This document shows, piece after piece, positions 41,796 through 51,619 of a DNA stretch of 60,447 nt (positions are counted from its first letter, which is position 1; the number at the start of each line of letters is the position of its first letter). The notes under the pieces are model-generated. The model did no database searches. It was not told where the DNA came from and saw only the letters and a program-made list of their open reading frames with translations. The position numbers were made by a program, and so were the translations under genes. Source of the stretch: Candidatus Mediterraneibacter norwichensis (GTDB lineage: Bacteria > Bacillota > Clostridia > Lachnospirales > Lachnospiraceae); contig DXIU01000058.1 of the NCBI GenBank assembly GCA_019112765.1, positions 1 through 60,447 of the forward strand, read 5' to 3'.

Positions 41796-43112
41796 ATGGA
41801 TTTATTTGATTATATGAGAGAGACAACACAGGAAAAAGAGGCGCCCCTCGCGTCCAGGATGCGCCCGTCTACCCTGGACGAGGTGGTAGGACAGCAGCAT
41901 ATTATTGGAAAGGACAAGCTCCTTTACCGTGCCATAAAGGCGGATAAGCTGAGTTCTGTAATATTTTACGGGCCTCCGGGAACCGGAAAAACCACACTGG
42001 CTAAGGTGATCGCCAATACGACCAGCGCGGAATTCAAACAGATTAATGCGACATCTGCAGGCAAAAAGGATATGGAGGAAGTAATCCGGGAAGCAAAGGA
42101 TCTGAAGGGAATGTATGGAAGAAAAACCATTCTCTTTATTGATGAAATTCACAGATTCAATAAAGGGCAGCAGGATTATCTACTGCCTTTTGTAGAAGAC
42201 GGAACCGTGATTCTCATTGGAGCGACTACTGAAAATCCATATTTTGAGGTAAATCAGGCTCTTCTGTCACGCTCCAGTATTTTTGAACTGAAGCCTCTTA
42301 CAAAAGAAGAGATCCGTCTGTTAATCCAGCGCGCGGTTTCTGATACGGAAAAAGGAATGGGAAGCTTCCGTGCGGAGCTGGACGAGGACGCACTGGAGTT
42401 CCTTGCAGATCTTTCAGGCGGAGACGCCAGAACAGCACTGAATGCAGTGGAGCTTGGTGTGCTTACTACAGAGCGGGCGGACGACGGCATCATACATATT
42501 ACTCTTGAAGTAGCGTCGGAATGTATTCAGAAAAGAGCGGTGAATTACGATAAGAGAGGGGATAATCACTATGATATCATTTCCGCCTTTATCAAGAGCA
42601 TGCGGGGATCTGATCCGGATGCCGCGGTATATTACCTGGCAAAAATGCTTTATGCAGGAGAAGATATTAAATTTATTGCCCGCAGAATTATGATCTGCGC
42701 CTCGGAAGACGTGGGAAACGCAGATCCCATGGCGCTTACTGTGGCTGTATCGGCAGCTCAGGCAGCTGAGCGGATCGGTATGCCGGAGTCAGCGATTATT
42801 CTGTCCCAGGCAGTGACTTATGTAGCGTCTGCGCCAAAGAGTAATTCTGCGGTCAATGCTATTACTGCTGCCCAGCAGGCAGTACGGCAGTACAATACAA
42901 CCGTTCCTGTGCATCTGAGAGACGCTCACTACAGGGGCGCGAAAGATCTGGGACACGGCACTGGATACAAGTATGCCCACGACTATCCGGGACACTACGT
43001 GAAGCAGCAGTATCTTCCGGATGAAATAAAAGACGCCAGGTTCTATGAACCCGGCGATCTGGGATATGAAAAGCAGATAAAATCATATTTAGAGAAGCTT
43101 CGAGAGCAGTAG
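41796..43112 (+). CDS. rarA: Replication-associated recombination protein A (MgsA/RarA AAA+ ATPase)
   Basis: 438 residues. AAA+ clamp-loader-like ATPase acting at stalled replication forks. Walker A GPPGTGKTT near 50, Walker B LFIDEIHRFNKGQQD near 105, sensor 1 ATTENP, and the typical C-terminal tetramerisation part (DAHYRGAKDLGHGTGYKYAH). GGGAGG lies 12 nt before the ATG at 41796; two nearer in-frame starts (41772 GTG, 41784 ATG) sit on or before the Shine-Dalgarno. The last 24 nt overlap the convergent DUF4364 gene. Confidence 0.94.
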   Translation: MDLFDYMRETTQEKEAPLASRMRPSTLDEVVGQQHIIGKDKLLYRAIKADKLSSVIFYGPPGTGKTTLAKVIANTTSAEFKQINATSAGKKDMEEVIREAKDLKGMYGRKTILFIDEIHRFNKGQQDYLLPFVEDGTVILIGATTENPYFEVNQALLSRSSIFELKPLTKEEIRLLIQRAVSDTEKGMGSFRAELDEDALEFLADLSGGDARTALNAVELGVLTTERADDGIIHITLEVASECIQKRAVNYDKRGDNHYDIISAFIKSMRGSDPDAAVYYLAKMLYAGEDIKFIARRIMICASEDVGNADPMALTVAVSAAQAAERIGMPESAIILSQAVTYVASAPKSNSAVNAITAAQQAVRQYNTTVPVHLRDAHYRGAKDLGHGTGYKYAHDYPGHYVKQQYLPDEIKDARFYEPGDLGYEKQIKSYLEKLREQ

Positions 43113-43601
43113 CGTATAAATTTCCTGGCTCTGACGGCTCCAGTTTGCGGCGATGGACTCCGCCTCCTTTTCTGTAGGGACGGTAAGTTTCAGATCGATC
43201 AGACTGAAGCCGTTTTCTACAATCTGACACCGGACTTCAAATTCGCGGTTTGTGTTCAGATAATAGTCGGATTTTACGGAGGCCTCTTCTTTCAGGTCGT
43301 ACCGCTTTTCCCTGAGAAAATCATTGATATCCTGCTGAATGGCAGGAGATATTTTATTTGCGAAAAAGTGGATTGTCTCCGCCCCGCTTTCCGTCAGATG
43401 GTAGAGGGTGCGGTTGTGCGTCGTTTCCGCTCTGATAAGTCCGGAGTCGCCCAGTTCAGAGAGAGTCTCCTGGAGACGGAAGTAAGAGGTGTATCCTTTA
43501 TCCAGTATAAATTCGGAAATCTGAGATGTGGTAAGGGGAAAATCCACCTTGTCAAGCATGTATAAAACGATCAGTTTATATAAGGTATATGTTTCAGCCA
43601 T
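43089..43601 (-). CDS. DUF4364 family protein
   Basis: 170 residues. Winged-helix-like N-terminal half (LYMLDKVDFPLTTSQISEF, YFRLQETLSELGDSGLI) and a mixed C-terminal half of unknown role. DUF4364 proteins are conserved in Clostridia and probably bind DNA. AAAGGAG precedes the ATG at 43601. It overlaps the radical SAM gene upstream by 8 nt and the end of rarA (convergent) by 24 nt. Likely co-transcribed with the radical SAM gene. Confidence 0.9.
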   Translation of the reverse strand: MAETYTLYKLIVLYMLDKVDFPLTTSQISEFILDKGYTSYFRLQETLSELGDSGLIRAETTHNRTLYHLTESGAETIHFFANKISPAIQQDINDFLREKRYDLKEEASVKSDYYLNTNREFEVRCQIVENGFSLIDLKLTVPTEKEAESIAANWSRQSQEIYTLLLSKLL

Positions 43602-44529
43602 AATACTCCTTTCCCTGCCATATATCATTTTCTTTCAGATACTGCTGAAAACGGTTCAGTACGGTTCGCTTTGCGCCGGTCCAGAGAGGCGCTATGAGAA
43701 GATCTTTCGGTCCGTCTCCTGTGAGCCGGTGAATGGAAATATCCGGCCGGAGCCGGGCGACACATCTGCCCAGCACACGGATATATGTTTCCATATCCGG
43801 GACATAAAAGTGCGATTTTTCGTAATCCAGCGCAAGGTCTGTTCCCCGGAGGATGTGCAGAAGCTGCAGCTTGATTCCCTGGATATCCGTCCGGTTCAGA
43901 TAATCAATGGTTTCCATCATCATTTCCTCTGTCTCTCCGGGAAGAAATAGTATAACATGGACGATTACCCGGATGCCTGCCGCCCGCAGGTCTGACACGG
44001 CTTTATCAAACACTTCCAGGGGATAGCCTCTGCGAATGTATTCCGCTGTGCGGGGATGGATGGTCTGCAGTCCCAGTTCTATCCAGACAGGTTTGATCCG
44101 GTTCAGACGCTCCAGGAGACAGAGCACGTCTTCCCCAAGACAGTCCGGCCGTGTGGCCACGGACAGAACTTTTACGTCCGGATCCCTGACGGCCCGGGAA
44201 AAAATATTTTCCAGATAATCCACAGGAGCGTAGGTGTTGGTAAACGCCTGAAAATAGGCAATGTAGGAGCGGATGGGGCGTTTCTGCGCCAGATCCTTTT
44301 TCCCTCTGGCGAGCTGCGCCTCTATCGGAAGAGCGGCAGATCCGGCAAAATCTCCGGAACCTTTTGCGCTGCAGAAGATACATCCGCCGGTGCCGCAGCG
44401 GCCGTCCCGGTTGGGACAGGTCATGCCTCCGTTCAGCGTGATTTTATAGACTTTTTCACCAAATGTATTTTTCAGTTCATAGTCAAGAGAATAATACCGC
44501 CGTTCACCCCAGCGCTTTTTATTATCCAT
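43594..44529 (-). CDS. TIGR01212 family radical SAM protein (YtqA/YhcC-like)
   Basis: 311 residues. Radical-SAM enzyme with an unusual cysteine pattern at residues 38-53: C38, C45, C50, C53 (TCPNRDGRCGTGGCIFC), as in the YhcC/YtqA family. Elp3-like core follows (YIAYFQAFTNTYAP, LSVATRPDCL, WIELGLQTIHPRT, VHVILFLPGET). Substrate is not established for the family. First gene of a two-gene unit with DUF4364. Confidence 0.92.
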   Translation of the reverse strand: MDNKKRWGERRYYSLDYELKNTFGEKVYKITLNGGMTCPNRDGRCGTGGCIFCSAKGSGDFAGSAALPIEAQLARGKKDLAQKRPIRSYIAYFQAFTNTYAPVDYLENIFSRAVRDPDVKVLSVATRPDCLGEDVLCLLERLNRIKPVWIELGLQTIHPRTAEYIRRGYPLEVFDKAVSDLRAAGIRVIVHVILFLPGETEEMMMETIDYLNRTDIQGIKLQLLHILRGTDLALDYEKSHFYVPDMETYIRVLGRCVARLRPDISIHRLTGDGPKDLLIAPLWTGAKRTVLNRFQQYLKENDIWQGKEYYG

Positions 44530-44849
44530 AAAACGGGTATCCTCCCAGCAGGTTCATACAGAGGAAAGGACGTATCTCCGGACGCCGTTTCCACTGTCTT
44601 TAACATGGTTTATAATAGCACTCCTGTTCAAACTTGACAAGTGCGGAGCAGATCTGTATAATCGGAATATATATTCAGATAGGAGAATGCTTCTGCCTGT
44701 TCATAAGGCGGAGCAGATCCTTATCAGCTTATGTAATGCGAGATTTCGATTATCGTCAGTTCAGGCGAAGATTCCCGAAGCATTTAAGTAAAAACAGGAA
44801 CAGTACAAATGAAAGAACAGGTATGGAAGAACGGACAGGAAGTAATAGT

Positions 44850-46226
44850 ATGAGTAACGAGGAAAGGAAACCAGATATGACAAGAGAAAAATATGAATCC
44901 CTTCCCCTGGCTACGCTCAAAGAGCTTGCAAAGGCAAGAAAGATGAGGGGCATTTCAGGCATGAAAAAGGGTGACCTGATTGAAGCCATGCTTGCGCTGG
45001 ATGAGCAGGAGCGCCAGAAAGCAGCCAGTGCGGAGGCAAAAGAAGAAGTAAAAGAAGAAATGCGGGAGAAAAAAGAAGAGACCGATATTGAAATGCTGGA
45101 CAGCGGGCATGTGGCAAACGGTATTCTTGAAGTGCTGCAGGACGGCTATGGTTTTATCCGCAGTGAAAATTATCTTCCCGGCGAGAATGATGTGTATGTG
45201 TCTCCGTCTCAGATCAGAAGATTCGGCCTTAAGACCGGAGATATTCTGACCGGAAATACAAGGATCAAGACCCAGGGAGAAAAATTCAGCGCCCTTCTGT
45301 ATGTATCTACGATTAACGGGCTGCGTCCGGCAGAGGCTATGAAACGGAAGAACTTTGAAGATCTGACGCCGGTTTTCCCGAACCAGAGGATCCGGCTTGA
45401 GACTCCGGGCTGTTCTACAGCCATGCGGATTGTGGATCTGGTTTCACCCATCGGAAAAGGGCAGAGAGGAATGATTGTATCGCCTCCGAAGGCAGGAAAG
45501 ACAACCCTTCTCAAGGAAGCAGCGCTGTCTGTTCAGAAAACAGAGCCGGACATGCATCTTCTGATTCTGCTGATAGACGAGCGCCCGGAAGAAGTCACCG
45601 ATATCAGGGAAGCCATTGCGGGTCCTAATGTGGAAGTAATCTATTCTACCTTCGATGAACTTCCGGAGCATCACAAAAGAGTTTCCGAGATGGTGATCGC
45701 AAGAGCAAAGCGTCTTGTAGAACATGGGAAAGACGTTATGATTCTTCTGGACAGTATTACCCGTCTGGCAAGAGCTTATAATCTTACCGTTCCGCCTTCA
45801 GGAAGAACACTTTCCGGCGGCCTTGATCCGGCGGCCCTGTATATGCCGAAGCGTTTTTTCGGAGCTGCGAGAAATATGCGGGAAGGCGGAAGTCTGACCA
45901 TCCTCGCAACAGCCCTTGTTGATACCGGAAGCAAGATGGATGATGTGGTGTATGAAGAGTTTAAGGGAACGGGCAATATGGAACTGATGCTGGACCGCAA
46001 ACTCCAGGAAAAGCGAGTGTTCCCGGCAATTGATATACCAAAATCAGGGACCCGGCGGGAAGACCTGCTTCTGACAAAGGAAGAACAGGAAGCGGCTTAT
46101 ATTATAAGAAGAGCTACGAACGGCATGAAAGCGGAGGAAGCTGTGGATAATCTTCTGAATATGTTTGCGCATACAAAGTCAAACAGCGAGCTTGTACGTC
46201 AGGTGATCCGGCAGAAATTTATATGA
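44850..46226 (+). CDS. rho: Transcription termination factor Rho
   Basis: 458 residues from the ATG at 44850. Hexameric RNA helicase ending transcription. N-terminal Rho_N ([15 protein letters not shown]), a charged insert ([15 protein letters not shown]) and the cold-shock-like RNA-binding domain ([20 protein letters not shown]). ATPase: Walker [11 protein letters not shown], Walker [13 protein letters not shown]-loop [18 protein letters not shown] is 7 nt before this ATG; ATGs at 44823 and 44877 are also possible. rpmE follows, a common pair in Firmicutes. Confidence 0.96.
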   Translation: MSNEERKPDMTREKYESLPLATLKELAKARKMRGISGMKKGDLIEAMLALDEQERQKAASAEAKEEVKEEMREKKEETDIEMLDSGHVANGILEVLQDGYGFIRSENYLPGENDVYVSPSQIRRFGLKTGDILTGNTRIKTQGEKFSALLYVSTINGLRPAEAMKRKNFEDLTPVFPNQRIRLETPGCSTAMRIVDLVSPIGKGQRGMIVSPPKAGKTTLLKEAALSVQKTEPDMHLLILLIDERPEEVTDIREAIAGPNVEVIYSTFDELPEHHKRVSEMVIARAKRLVEHGKDVMILLDSITRLARAYNLTVPPSGRTLSGGLDPAALYMPKRFFGAARNMREGGSLTILATALVDTGSKMDDVVYEEFKGTGNMELMLDRKLQEKRVFPAIDIPKSGTRREDLLLTKEEQEAAYIIRRATNGMKAEEAVDNLLNMFAHTKSNSELVRQVIRQKFI

Positions 46227-46336
46227 TGCGGCAGAAACTTTATTAAAAAACGGTTGCAAAAGGAAATATCTTATGCTACAATTAGAAAGCTGTTTATAGA
46301 GTAAAATAAGTATTTTAAAATAGAGAGGTGAAAATC

Positions 46337-46537
46337 ATGCGCGAAGGAATCCATCCGGAATATCATCAGGCAACAGTGACCTGCAACTGTGGCAACACAT
46401 TTACAACAGGTTCTACAAAGGAAAACATCCACGTGGAAATCTGCTCCAAGTGCCATCCGTTCTATACAGGTCAGCAGAAAGCAGCTCAGGCTCGCGGCCG
46501 TGTTGACAAGTTCAACAAAAAATATGGTATTAAATAA
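46337..46537 (+). CDS. rpmE: 50S ribosomal protein L31, zinc-binding form
   Basis: 66 residues, full length. Large-subunit protein. Cysteines C16, C18, C36 and C39 (TCNCGN ... CSKCH) form the zinc site, so this is the C+ version used under zinc-replete conditions. GAGAGGTG precedes the ATG at 46337. Terminator follows. Confidence 0.97.
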   Translation: MREGIHPEYHQATVTCNCGNTFTTGSTKENIHVEICSKCHPFYTGQQKAAQARGRVDKFNKKYGIK

Positions 46538-46551
46538 AAATGATACGTTGC

Positions 46552-46583
46552 AGGCTGAGGTGAGATCATCTCAGCCTCTTTGT
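46552..46583 (+). terminator. Terminator after rpmE
   Basis: AGGCTGAG (46552-46559) pairs with CTCAGCCT (46570-46577), followed by CTTTGTTGTTT. The T-run is interrupted, so read-through into the next gene is possible. Confidence 0.65.
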
Positions 46584-46605
46584 TGTTTATAAGACAGGAG
46601 GCACA

Positions 46606-47520
46606 ATGAAATCATCGAACATAGGCGGACAGGCAGTCCTGGAAGGCATTATGATGCGCAATGGCTCAAAGTATTCCGTGGCAGTGCGCAGAGCGGACGG
46701 TGAGATTGCGGTGGATGTAAAGGACTATAAAAGTGTGATTCCCTGGAAAACACCTTTAAAGATCCCGTTTATCCGGGGAATATTCAGTTTCGTGGATTCG
46801 CTTGTTCTGGGAATGAGGACACTGACTTATTCAGCCAGCTTCTTCGAAGATGAGGAGGAAGAGATTCTTACGGAGGCAGAGGCTGCGAAAAGAGAAAAAC
46901 AGGAAAAGATATTTTTGAATCTTACGGTAGTTGCAGCTGTAGTTCTTGCCGTAGCAATTTTTATGGTACTGCCATATTATCTGAGCAGTATTGTGGAGCG
47001 ATACACGTCTTCCAGAGCAGTTATGACAGTATTTGAAGGGGTAATCCGGGTTGTCATTTTCCTTCTTTATATTCTGCTTATTTCCAGGACGAAAGATATT
47101 AAAAGAACATTTATGTATCACGGCGCAGAGCATAAGTGCATTAACTGTATCGAGCACGGACTGGAACTGAACGTGGAAAATGTGAGGAAAAGTTCAAAGC
47201 AGCATAAAAGATGCGGGACAAGCTTTCTCTTTTTCGTAATGATTGTAAGTATTATTTTCTGCTTTTTTATTGTTACAGAGTCTCCGGTTCTGCGGGTAGT
47301 ACTGCGGATTGCGCTCTTTCCGCTGATTGCCGGGGTATCCTATGAGATTATCCGCCTGGCGGGAAACAGCGACAATCCTGTTGTCAATCTTCTGAGCAGG
47401 CCGGGCATGTGGGTGCAGAATATGACCACAAAAGAACCAGATGACTCCATGATCGAGGTCGGAATCCGGGCCGTGGAAGAGGTGTTTGACTGGAGAACCT
47501 GGCAGAGGGAAAATTTATGA
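46606..47520 (+). CDS. DUF1385 domain membrane protein (YqhQ-like)
   Basis: 304 residues. Family start NIGGQAVLEGIMMRNG, then SFVDSLVLGM, three or four membrane helices (~105-130, ~140-165, ~208-245), and the conserved YHGAEHKCINCIEHG with His and Cys pairs before the last helices. Function unknown; it precedes prmC-prfA in many Firmicutes. Its stop overlaps the prmC start (ATGA), so the two are coupled. Confidence 0.93.
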   Translation: MKSSNIGGQAVLEGIMMRNGSKYSVAVRRADGEIAVDVKDYKSVIPWKTPLKIPFIRGIFSFVDSLVLGMRTLTYSASFFEDEEEEILTEAEAAKREKQEKIFLNLTVVAAVVLAVAIFMVLPYYLSSIVERYTSSRAVMTVFEGVIRVVIFLLYILLISRTKDIKRTFMYHGAEHKCINCIEHGLELNVENVRKSSKQHKRCGTSFLFFVMIVSIIFCFFIVTESPVLRVVLRIALFPLIAGVSYEIIRLAGNSDNPVVNLLSRPGMWVQNMTTKEPDDSMIEVGIRAVEEVFDWRTWQRENL

Positions 47521-48425
47521 CGCTGCGGGAAGCCTGCGATGCAGGAAGACAGGAACTTGACCGTGCAGGGATTCCGGATGCGGCGCTGGACGCCTGGTAC
47601 CTTCTGGAATACGTAACCGGGATTACACGCACGGTTTACTTTGCGGAGCCCGGAATGCAGATCGCTGATGAGCAGTATGAAAGATACCGGTCCCTTATTA
47701 AAAAAAGAGCTGAGCATATCCCTCTTCAGCATCTGACCGGCGAGCAGGAATTTATGGGGCTGTGTTTCCGGGTCAATGAAAATGTGCTGATTCCCCGGCA
47801 GGATACAGAGATTCTGGTGGAAACTGCCCTGAAATTTCTGACGGACGGTAAAATTCCGGCAGCAGACAACAGCATTCATCTGCTGGATATGTGTACCGGC
47901 TCCGGATGCATTCTGATCAGTGTACTGTATTATCTGAAGAGAAGCCGGTTAACCGGAAACGGCTGCAGAACGGAAGCTCATGCGCGGGGAACCGGAGCGG
48001 ATATTTCAGAAAAGGCGCTTGCCGTTGCGGAAGAAAACGCTGCAAGACATCATGTGGAAGCGCGGTTTGTGCAGGGCGATCTGTTTGCGAATGTGGGCGG
48101 CAGATATGGGATGATTCTTTCCAATCCTCCCTATATCCGTACTGCAGAAATTGAACGTCTGCAGGACGAGGTGAGAATGCATGATCCGATCTGCGCGCTG
48201 GACGGGAAAGAGGACGGGCTTTATTTTTACAGAAGAATTGTGAAGGAAAGCAGAACATACCTGGAAAAAGGCGGCATGCTGATTTTTGAGATCGGATATG
48301 ACCAGGCACGGGAAGTTACGGAGCTTATGATACAGACCGGGTTTTCTGACGTCCGGGTCAGAAAAGATCTGGCAGGGCTTGACCGGGTAGTTTACGGCAG
48401 GTATGATAACGAATGGAAAGGATAG
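47517..48425 (+). CDS. prmC: Release factor glutamine methyltransferase
   Basis: 302 residues. N5-methylates the glutamine of the GGQ motif in RF1 and RF2, speeding termination. N-terminal helical domain, then Rossmann SAM-binding LLDMCTGSGCILI (~122) and the catalytic ILSNPPYIRT (~200). Overlaps the DUF1385 gene by 4 nt and lies 6 nt before prfA, its substrate. A linker of ~15 residues (SRLTGNGCRTEAHARGTG) after the SAM loop is longer than usual. Confidence 0.95.
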   Translation: MTLREACDAGRQELDRAGIPDAALDAWYLLEYVTGITRTVYFAEPGMQIADEQYERYRSLIKKRAEHIPLQHLTGEQEFMGLCFRVNENVLIPRQDTEILVETALKFLTDGKIPAADNSIHLLDMCTGSGCILISVLYYLKRSRLTGNGCRTEAHARGTGADISEKALAVAEENAARHHVEARFVQGDLFANVGGRYGMILSNPPYIRTAEIERLQDEVRMHDPICALDGKEDGLYFYRRIVKESRTYLEKGGMLIFEIGYDQAREVTELMIQTGFSDVRVRKDLAGLDRVVYGRYDNEWKG

Positions 48426-48431
48426 ATAGAA

Positions 48432-49502
48432 ATGTTTGACAGGTTAGATGATTTGCTGATCCGCTATGAGGAGCTCATGGGCGAGCTTCAGGAGCCGGAT
48501 GTGGCCAATGATCCGGAACGTTTTAAAAAGCTGATGAAGGAACAGAGCGATCTCGCTCCGATCATTGAAGCTTACCGGGAATATAAGAAGTGTAAACAGA
48601 ATATAGAGGACAGTCTGCTCCTCCTCGAAGAAGAGTCTGACGAGGAAATGAAGGAACTGGCCAAGGAAGAACTCAGTGAATCCAGAAAACGGGTGGAAGA
48701 GCTGGAGCAGGAACTGAAAGTTCTGCTGCTTCCCAAGGACCCGAACGATGACAAAAACGTTATTGTTGAAATCCGGGCCGGAGCAGGCGGGGATGAGGCT
48801 GCCCTTTTTGCCGCGGAGATTTACCGTATGTATGTCCATTACGCGGACAGCCGCGGCTGGAAGACAGAGATGATTTCTTTAAATGAAAACGGAATCGGCG
48901 GCTTTAAGGAATGTGTGTTTATGATTTCCGGACATGGAGCTTATTCGAGACTGAAATATGAAAGCGGCGTGCACCGGGTTCAGCGTGTGCCGGAGACGGA
49001 GAGCGGCGGAAGAATTCATACGTCCACAATTACGGTAGCAATTATGCCTGAGGCGGAAGAAGTAGATGTGGTAATCGACGAAAAAGATATCCGTATTGAC
49101 GTTATGCGCGCATCCGGAAACGGTGGACAGTGTGTAAATACAACGGACTCTGCAGTCCGACTGACTCACTTTCCCACCGGAATTGTAATTTACAGCCAGA
49201 CCGAAAAGTCTCAGCTCCAGAATAAGGAGAAAGCTTTCCGGCTCCTGCGCTCCAAACTGTATGACCTGGAACTTGAAAAGCAGCAGGCTTCCGAGGCTGA
49301 GGCAAGAAGAAGCCAGATCGGAACCGGAGACCGTTCGGAAAAAATAAGGACATATAATTTCCCTCAGGGCCGTGTGACAGACCACCGGATCAAACTGACG
49401 CTGCACAAGCTGGATTCTGTATTAAACGGAGATCTGGACGAGATTATTGACAGTCTGATCGCGGCAGATCAGACCGCCAAACTGGCAAAAATGGAGGATT
49501 GA
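48432..49502 (+). CDS. prfA: Peptide chain release factor 1
   Basis: 356 residues. Recognises UAA and UAG in the ribosomal A site and triggers peptide release. GGQ motif in [18 protein letters not shown] (~230); N-terminal coiled-coil domain (~1-100); stop-codon-reading region around 185 ([10 protein letters not shown]). Directly after prmC, which methylates its GGQ glutamine. Standard length. Confidence 0.97.
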   Translation: MFDRLDDLLIRYEELMGELQEPDVANDPERFKKLMKEQSDLAPIIEAYREYKKCKQNIEDSLLLLEEESDEEMKELAKEELSESRKRVEELEQELKVLLLPKDPNDDKNVIVEIRAGAGGDEAALFAAEIYRMYVHYADSRGWKTEMISLNENGIGGFKECVFMISGHGAYSRLKYESGVHRVQRVPETESGGRIHTSTITVAIMPEAEEVDVVIDEKDIRIDVMRASGNGGQCVNTTDSAVRLTHFPTGIVIYSQTEKSQLQNKEKAFRLLRSKLYDLELEKQQASEAEARRSQIGTGDRSEKIRTYNFPQGRVTDHRIKLTLHKLDSVLNGDLDEIIDSLIAADQTAKLAKMED

Positions 49503-49508
49503 TATCAC

Positions 49509-50417
49509 ATGGATGAACCGATATTTAAACGTCCGGAACTGGAAGACAAAGAGATGATCAACCGCTACTTTAATAAGGCTCCGGGAAGAAGCTGCGAACG
49601 TACTTTTGTAAATGTCTATCTCTGGTCCAGACATTACCGGGTAAAATTCGCGGTGATTCAGGATGCTCTTGTATTCCGCAGTGAAGATAACGGGCTGGCC
49701 TTTTCCTATCCTGCAGGAGACCGGGAGAATATTCATGCCGCGCTGGATTACCTGCTGGAGTACTTCCGGGAAAAAGGACTTCCTTTCCGGCTGTACAATG
49801 TGACGCCGGAGCATTTTGAAGAGCTGGAAGGCTGGTATCCGGGACGATTTGAAATTGAATATAACAGAGATGTGGCAGATTACGTATATGAGACAGAGAA
49901 GCTGGCTACTCTAGCGGGGAAAAAGCTTCACGGCAAGCGCAATCACATAAATAAATTCAAATCTCTTTATCCGGACTGGTCTTATGAGTCCCTTGACGAC
50001 AGCAACGTGGAGGAGTGTTTCCAGATGGCGCTGCAGTGGCGGAATCAGAACGGATGTGATGAGGATGCTGAAAAGAATGCGGAAATGTGTGTGACGCTGA
50101 ATTCCCTCAGGCTGTATAAAGAACTGGGGCTGAAAGGCGGCGTACTCCGGGCAGAGGGCAGAATTGTGGCATTTACTGTAGGCGAGCCGGTCTGTCAGGA
50201 TACTTTTGTAGTTCATATAGAAAAAGCATTCCCCGATGTGGAGGGAGCTTATCCTATGATTAATCAGCAGTTCGTACAGCATGAGTGTATGGATTACCAG
50301 TATGTAAACAGAGAGGATGACACCGGAGCAGAAGGATTAAGAAAGGCAAAACTTTCCTACCGGCCTGCATTTCTGGTTGAAAAAGGCGTAGTAAAAGAAA
50401 AGGAGACAGTACAATGA
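49509..50417 (+). CDS. DUF2156 (phosphatidylglycerol lysyltransferase C-terminal-like) protein
   Basis: 302 residues. Tandem GNAT-like fold of the LPG_synthase_C/DUF2156 family, with LAGKKLHGKRNHINKFKSLY (~127-146) as the most typical block and AYPMINQQFVQHE near the end. No membrane domain, unlike MprF, so it is probably a soluble aminoacyl- or acyl-transferase. Substrate unknown. It starts 6 nt after prfA and overlaps the aminotransferase gene by 4 nt. Confidence 0.85.
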   Translation: MDEPIFKRPELEDKEMINRYFNKAPGRSCERTFVNVYLWSRHYRVKFAVIQDALVFRSEDNGLAFSYPAGDRENIHAALDYLLEYFREKGLPFRLYNVTPEHFEELEGWYPGRFEIEYNRDVADYVYETEKLATLAGKKLHGKRNHINKFKSLYPDWSYESLDDSNVEECFQMALQWRNQNGCDEDAEKNAEMCVTLNSLRLYKELGLKGGVLRAEGRIVAFTVGEPVCQDTFVVHIEKAFPDVEGAYPMINQQFVQHECMDYQYVNREDDTGAEGLRKAKLSYRPAFLVEKGVVKEKETVQ

Positions 50418-51601
50418 TTTCAAAGAAAATGGAAAACATGGTAGCAAACAGTTCGGCAATCCGCGCAATGTTTGAGGAAGGCAACCGCCTGGCTCAGAAG
50501 TACGGCGCGGAAAATGTGTTTGATTTCAGTCTGGGAAATCCGAATGTTCCGGCGCCGGAAAGTGTAAAAAAAGCCATTATTGATCTGCTGGATGAAGAAG
50601 ATCCCATCGTTCTTCACGGGTATACAAACAGCAACGCGGGATATGAAGATGTAAGAAGTGCAGTTGCACAGTCTTTAAATGAGCGGTTCGGCACTGCTTT
50701 CGAGGGCCGCAATATTACGATGACAGTGGGAGCGGCAGGAGGTCTGAACGTAATATTAAAGGCTCTGCTGAACCCCGGCGATGAAGTGATTGTATTCGCG
50801 CCGTATTTCGGAGAGTACCGGAGCTATACAGATAATTACGACGGCGTACTTGTGGAAATTTCACCGGACACAGAAACATTCCAGCCGAAACTGGATGAGT
50901 TTGAGGCAAAGATTACGCCGAAGACCAAAGCGGTAATTGTCAATACGCCGAATAATCCTACCGGTGTCGTGTATTCAGAGGAGACAATCAGAAAGCTGGC
51001 TGCGGTAATGGAAGCAAAACAGAAGGAATATGGCACAGATATCTATCTGATTTCAGATGAGCCATACAGGGAACTGGCTTATGACGGTGTGGAAGTCCCG
51101 TACCTGACAAAATATTATGACAATACGGTAGTGGGATACTCCTACAGCAAGTCCCTTTCTCTTCCCGGAGAGCGGATCGGATACCTTGTGATACCGGATG
51201 AGGCGGCAGACAGCGAAAATCTGATTGCCGCGGCAAATGTGGCTACCCGTATTCTGGGATTTGTCAATGCGCCGACTCTTCAGCAGAAAGTAGTAAAAGC
51301 ATGCCTGAATGAAAAGACCGACATTTCTTTCTATAACAGAAACAGAGAGACGCTGTACAACGGACTGAAGGAACTTGGATTTGAGTGCATCAAGCCGGAG
51401 GGCGCTTTCTATCTGTTTGTAAAATCTCCGGCAGAAGATGAAAAACAGTTCTGTGCGGCGGCAAAGAAATATAATATCCTGATTGTACCGGGAAGCTCTT
51501 TCGGATGCCCGGGATATGTAAGAATTGCATACTGTGTATCCTATGAGACAATTGTGAACTCACTGCCGAAATTTGCGGAACTTGCAAAGGAGTACAAATA
51601 G
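50414..51601 (+). CDS. Pyridoxal-phosphate aminotransferase (aspartate aminotransferase-like, class I/II)
   Basis: 395 residues. PLP lysine in SYSKSLSLPGERIGY (~235-249), PLP-phosphate and substrate motifs TVGAAGGLN, NTPNNPTG, ISDEPYRELAYDG. Fold type I transaminase of the AspC/AlaT group; exact amino donor is not evident. The 18-nt gap to the next gene, hisC-like, and the overlap with the previous one suggest a single transcript with prmC-prfA. Confidence 0.93.
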   Translation: MISKKMENMVANSSAIRAMFEEGNRLAQKYGAENVFDFSLGNPNVPAPESVKKAIIDLLDEEDPIVLHGYTNSNAGYEDVRSAVAQSLNERFGTAFEGRNITMTVGAAGGLNVILKALLNPGDEVIVFAPYFGEYRSYTDNYDGVLVEISPDTETFQPKLDEFEAKITPKTKAVIVNTPNNPTGVVYSEETIRKLAAVMEAKQKEYGTDIYLISDEPYRELAYDGVEVPYLTKYYDNTVVGYSYSKSLSLPGERIGYLVIPDEAADSENLIAAANVATRILGFVNAPTLQQKVVKACLNEKTDISFYNRNRETLYNGLKELGFECIKPEGAFYLFVKSPAEDEKQFCAAAKKYNILIVPGSSFGCPGYVRIAYCVSYETIVNSLPKFAELAKEYK

Positions 51602-51619
51602 GATTTCAGGAGAAAAAAC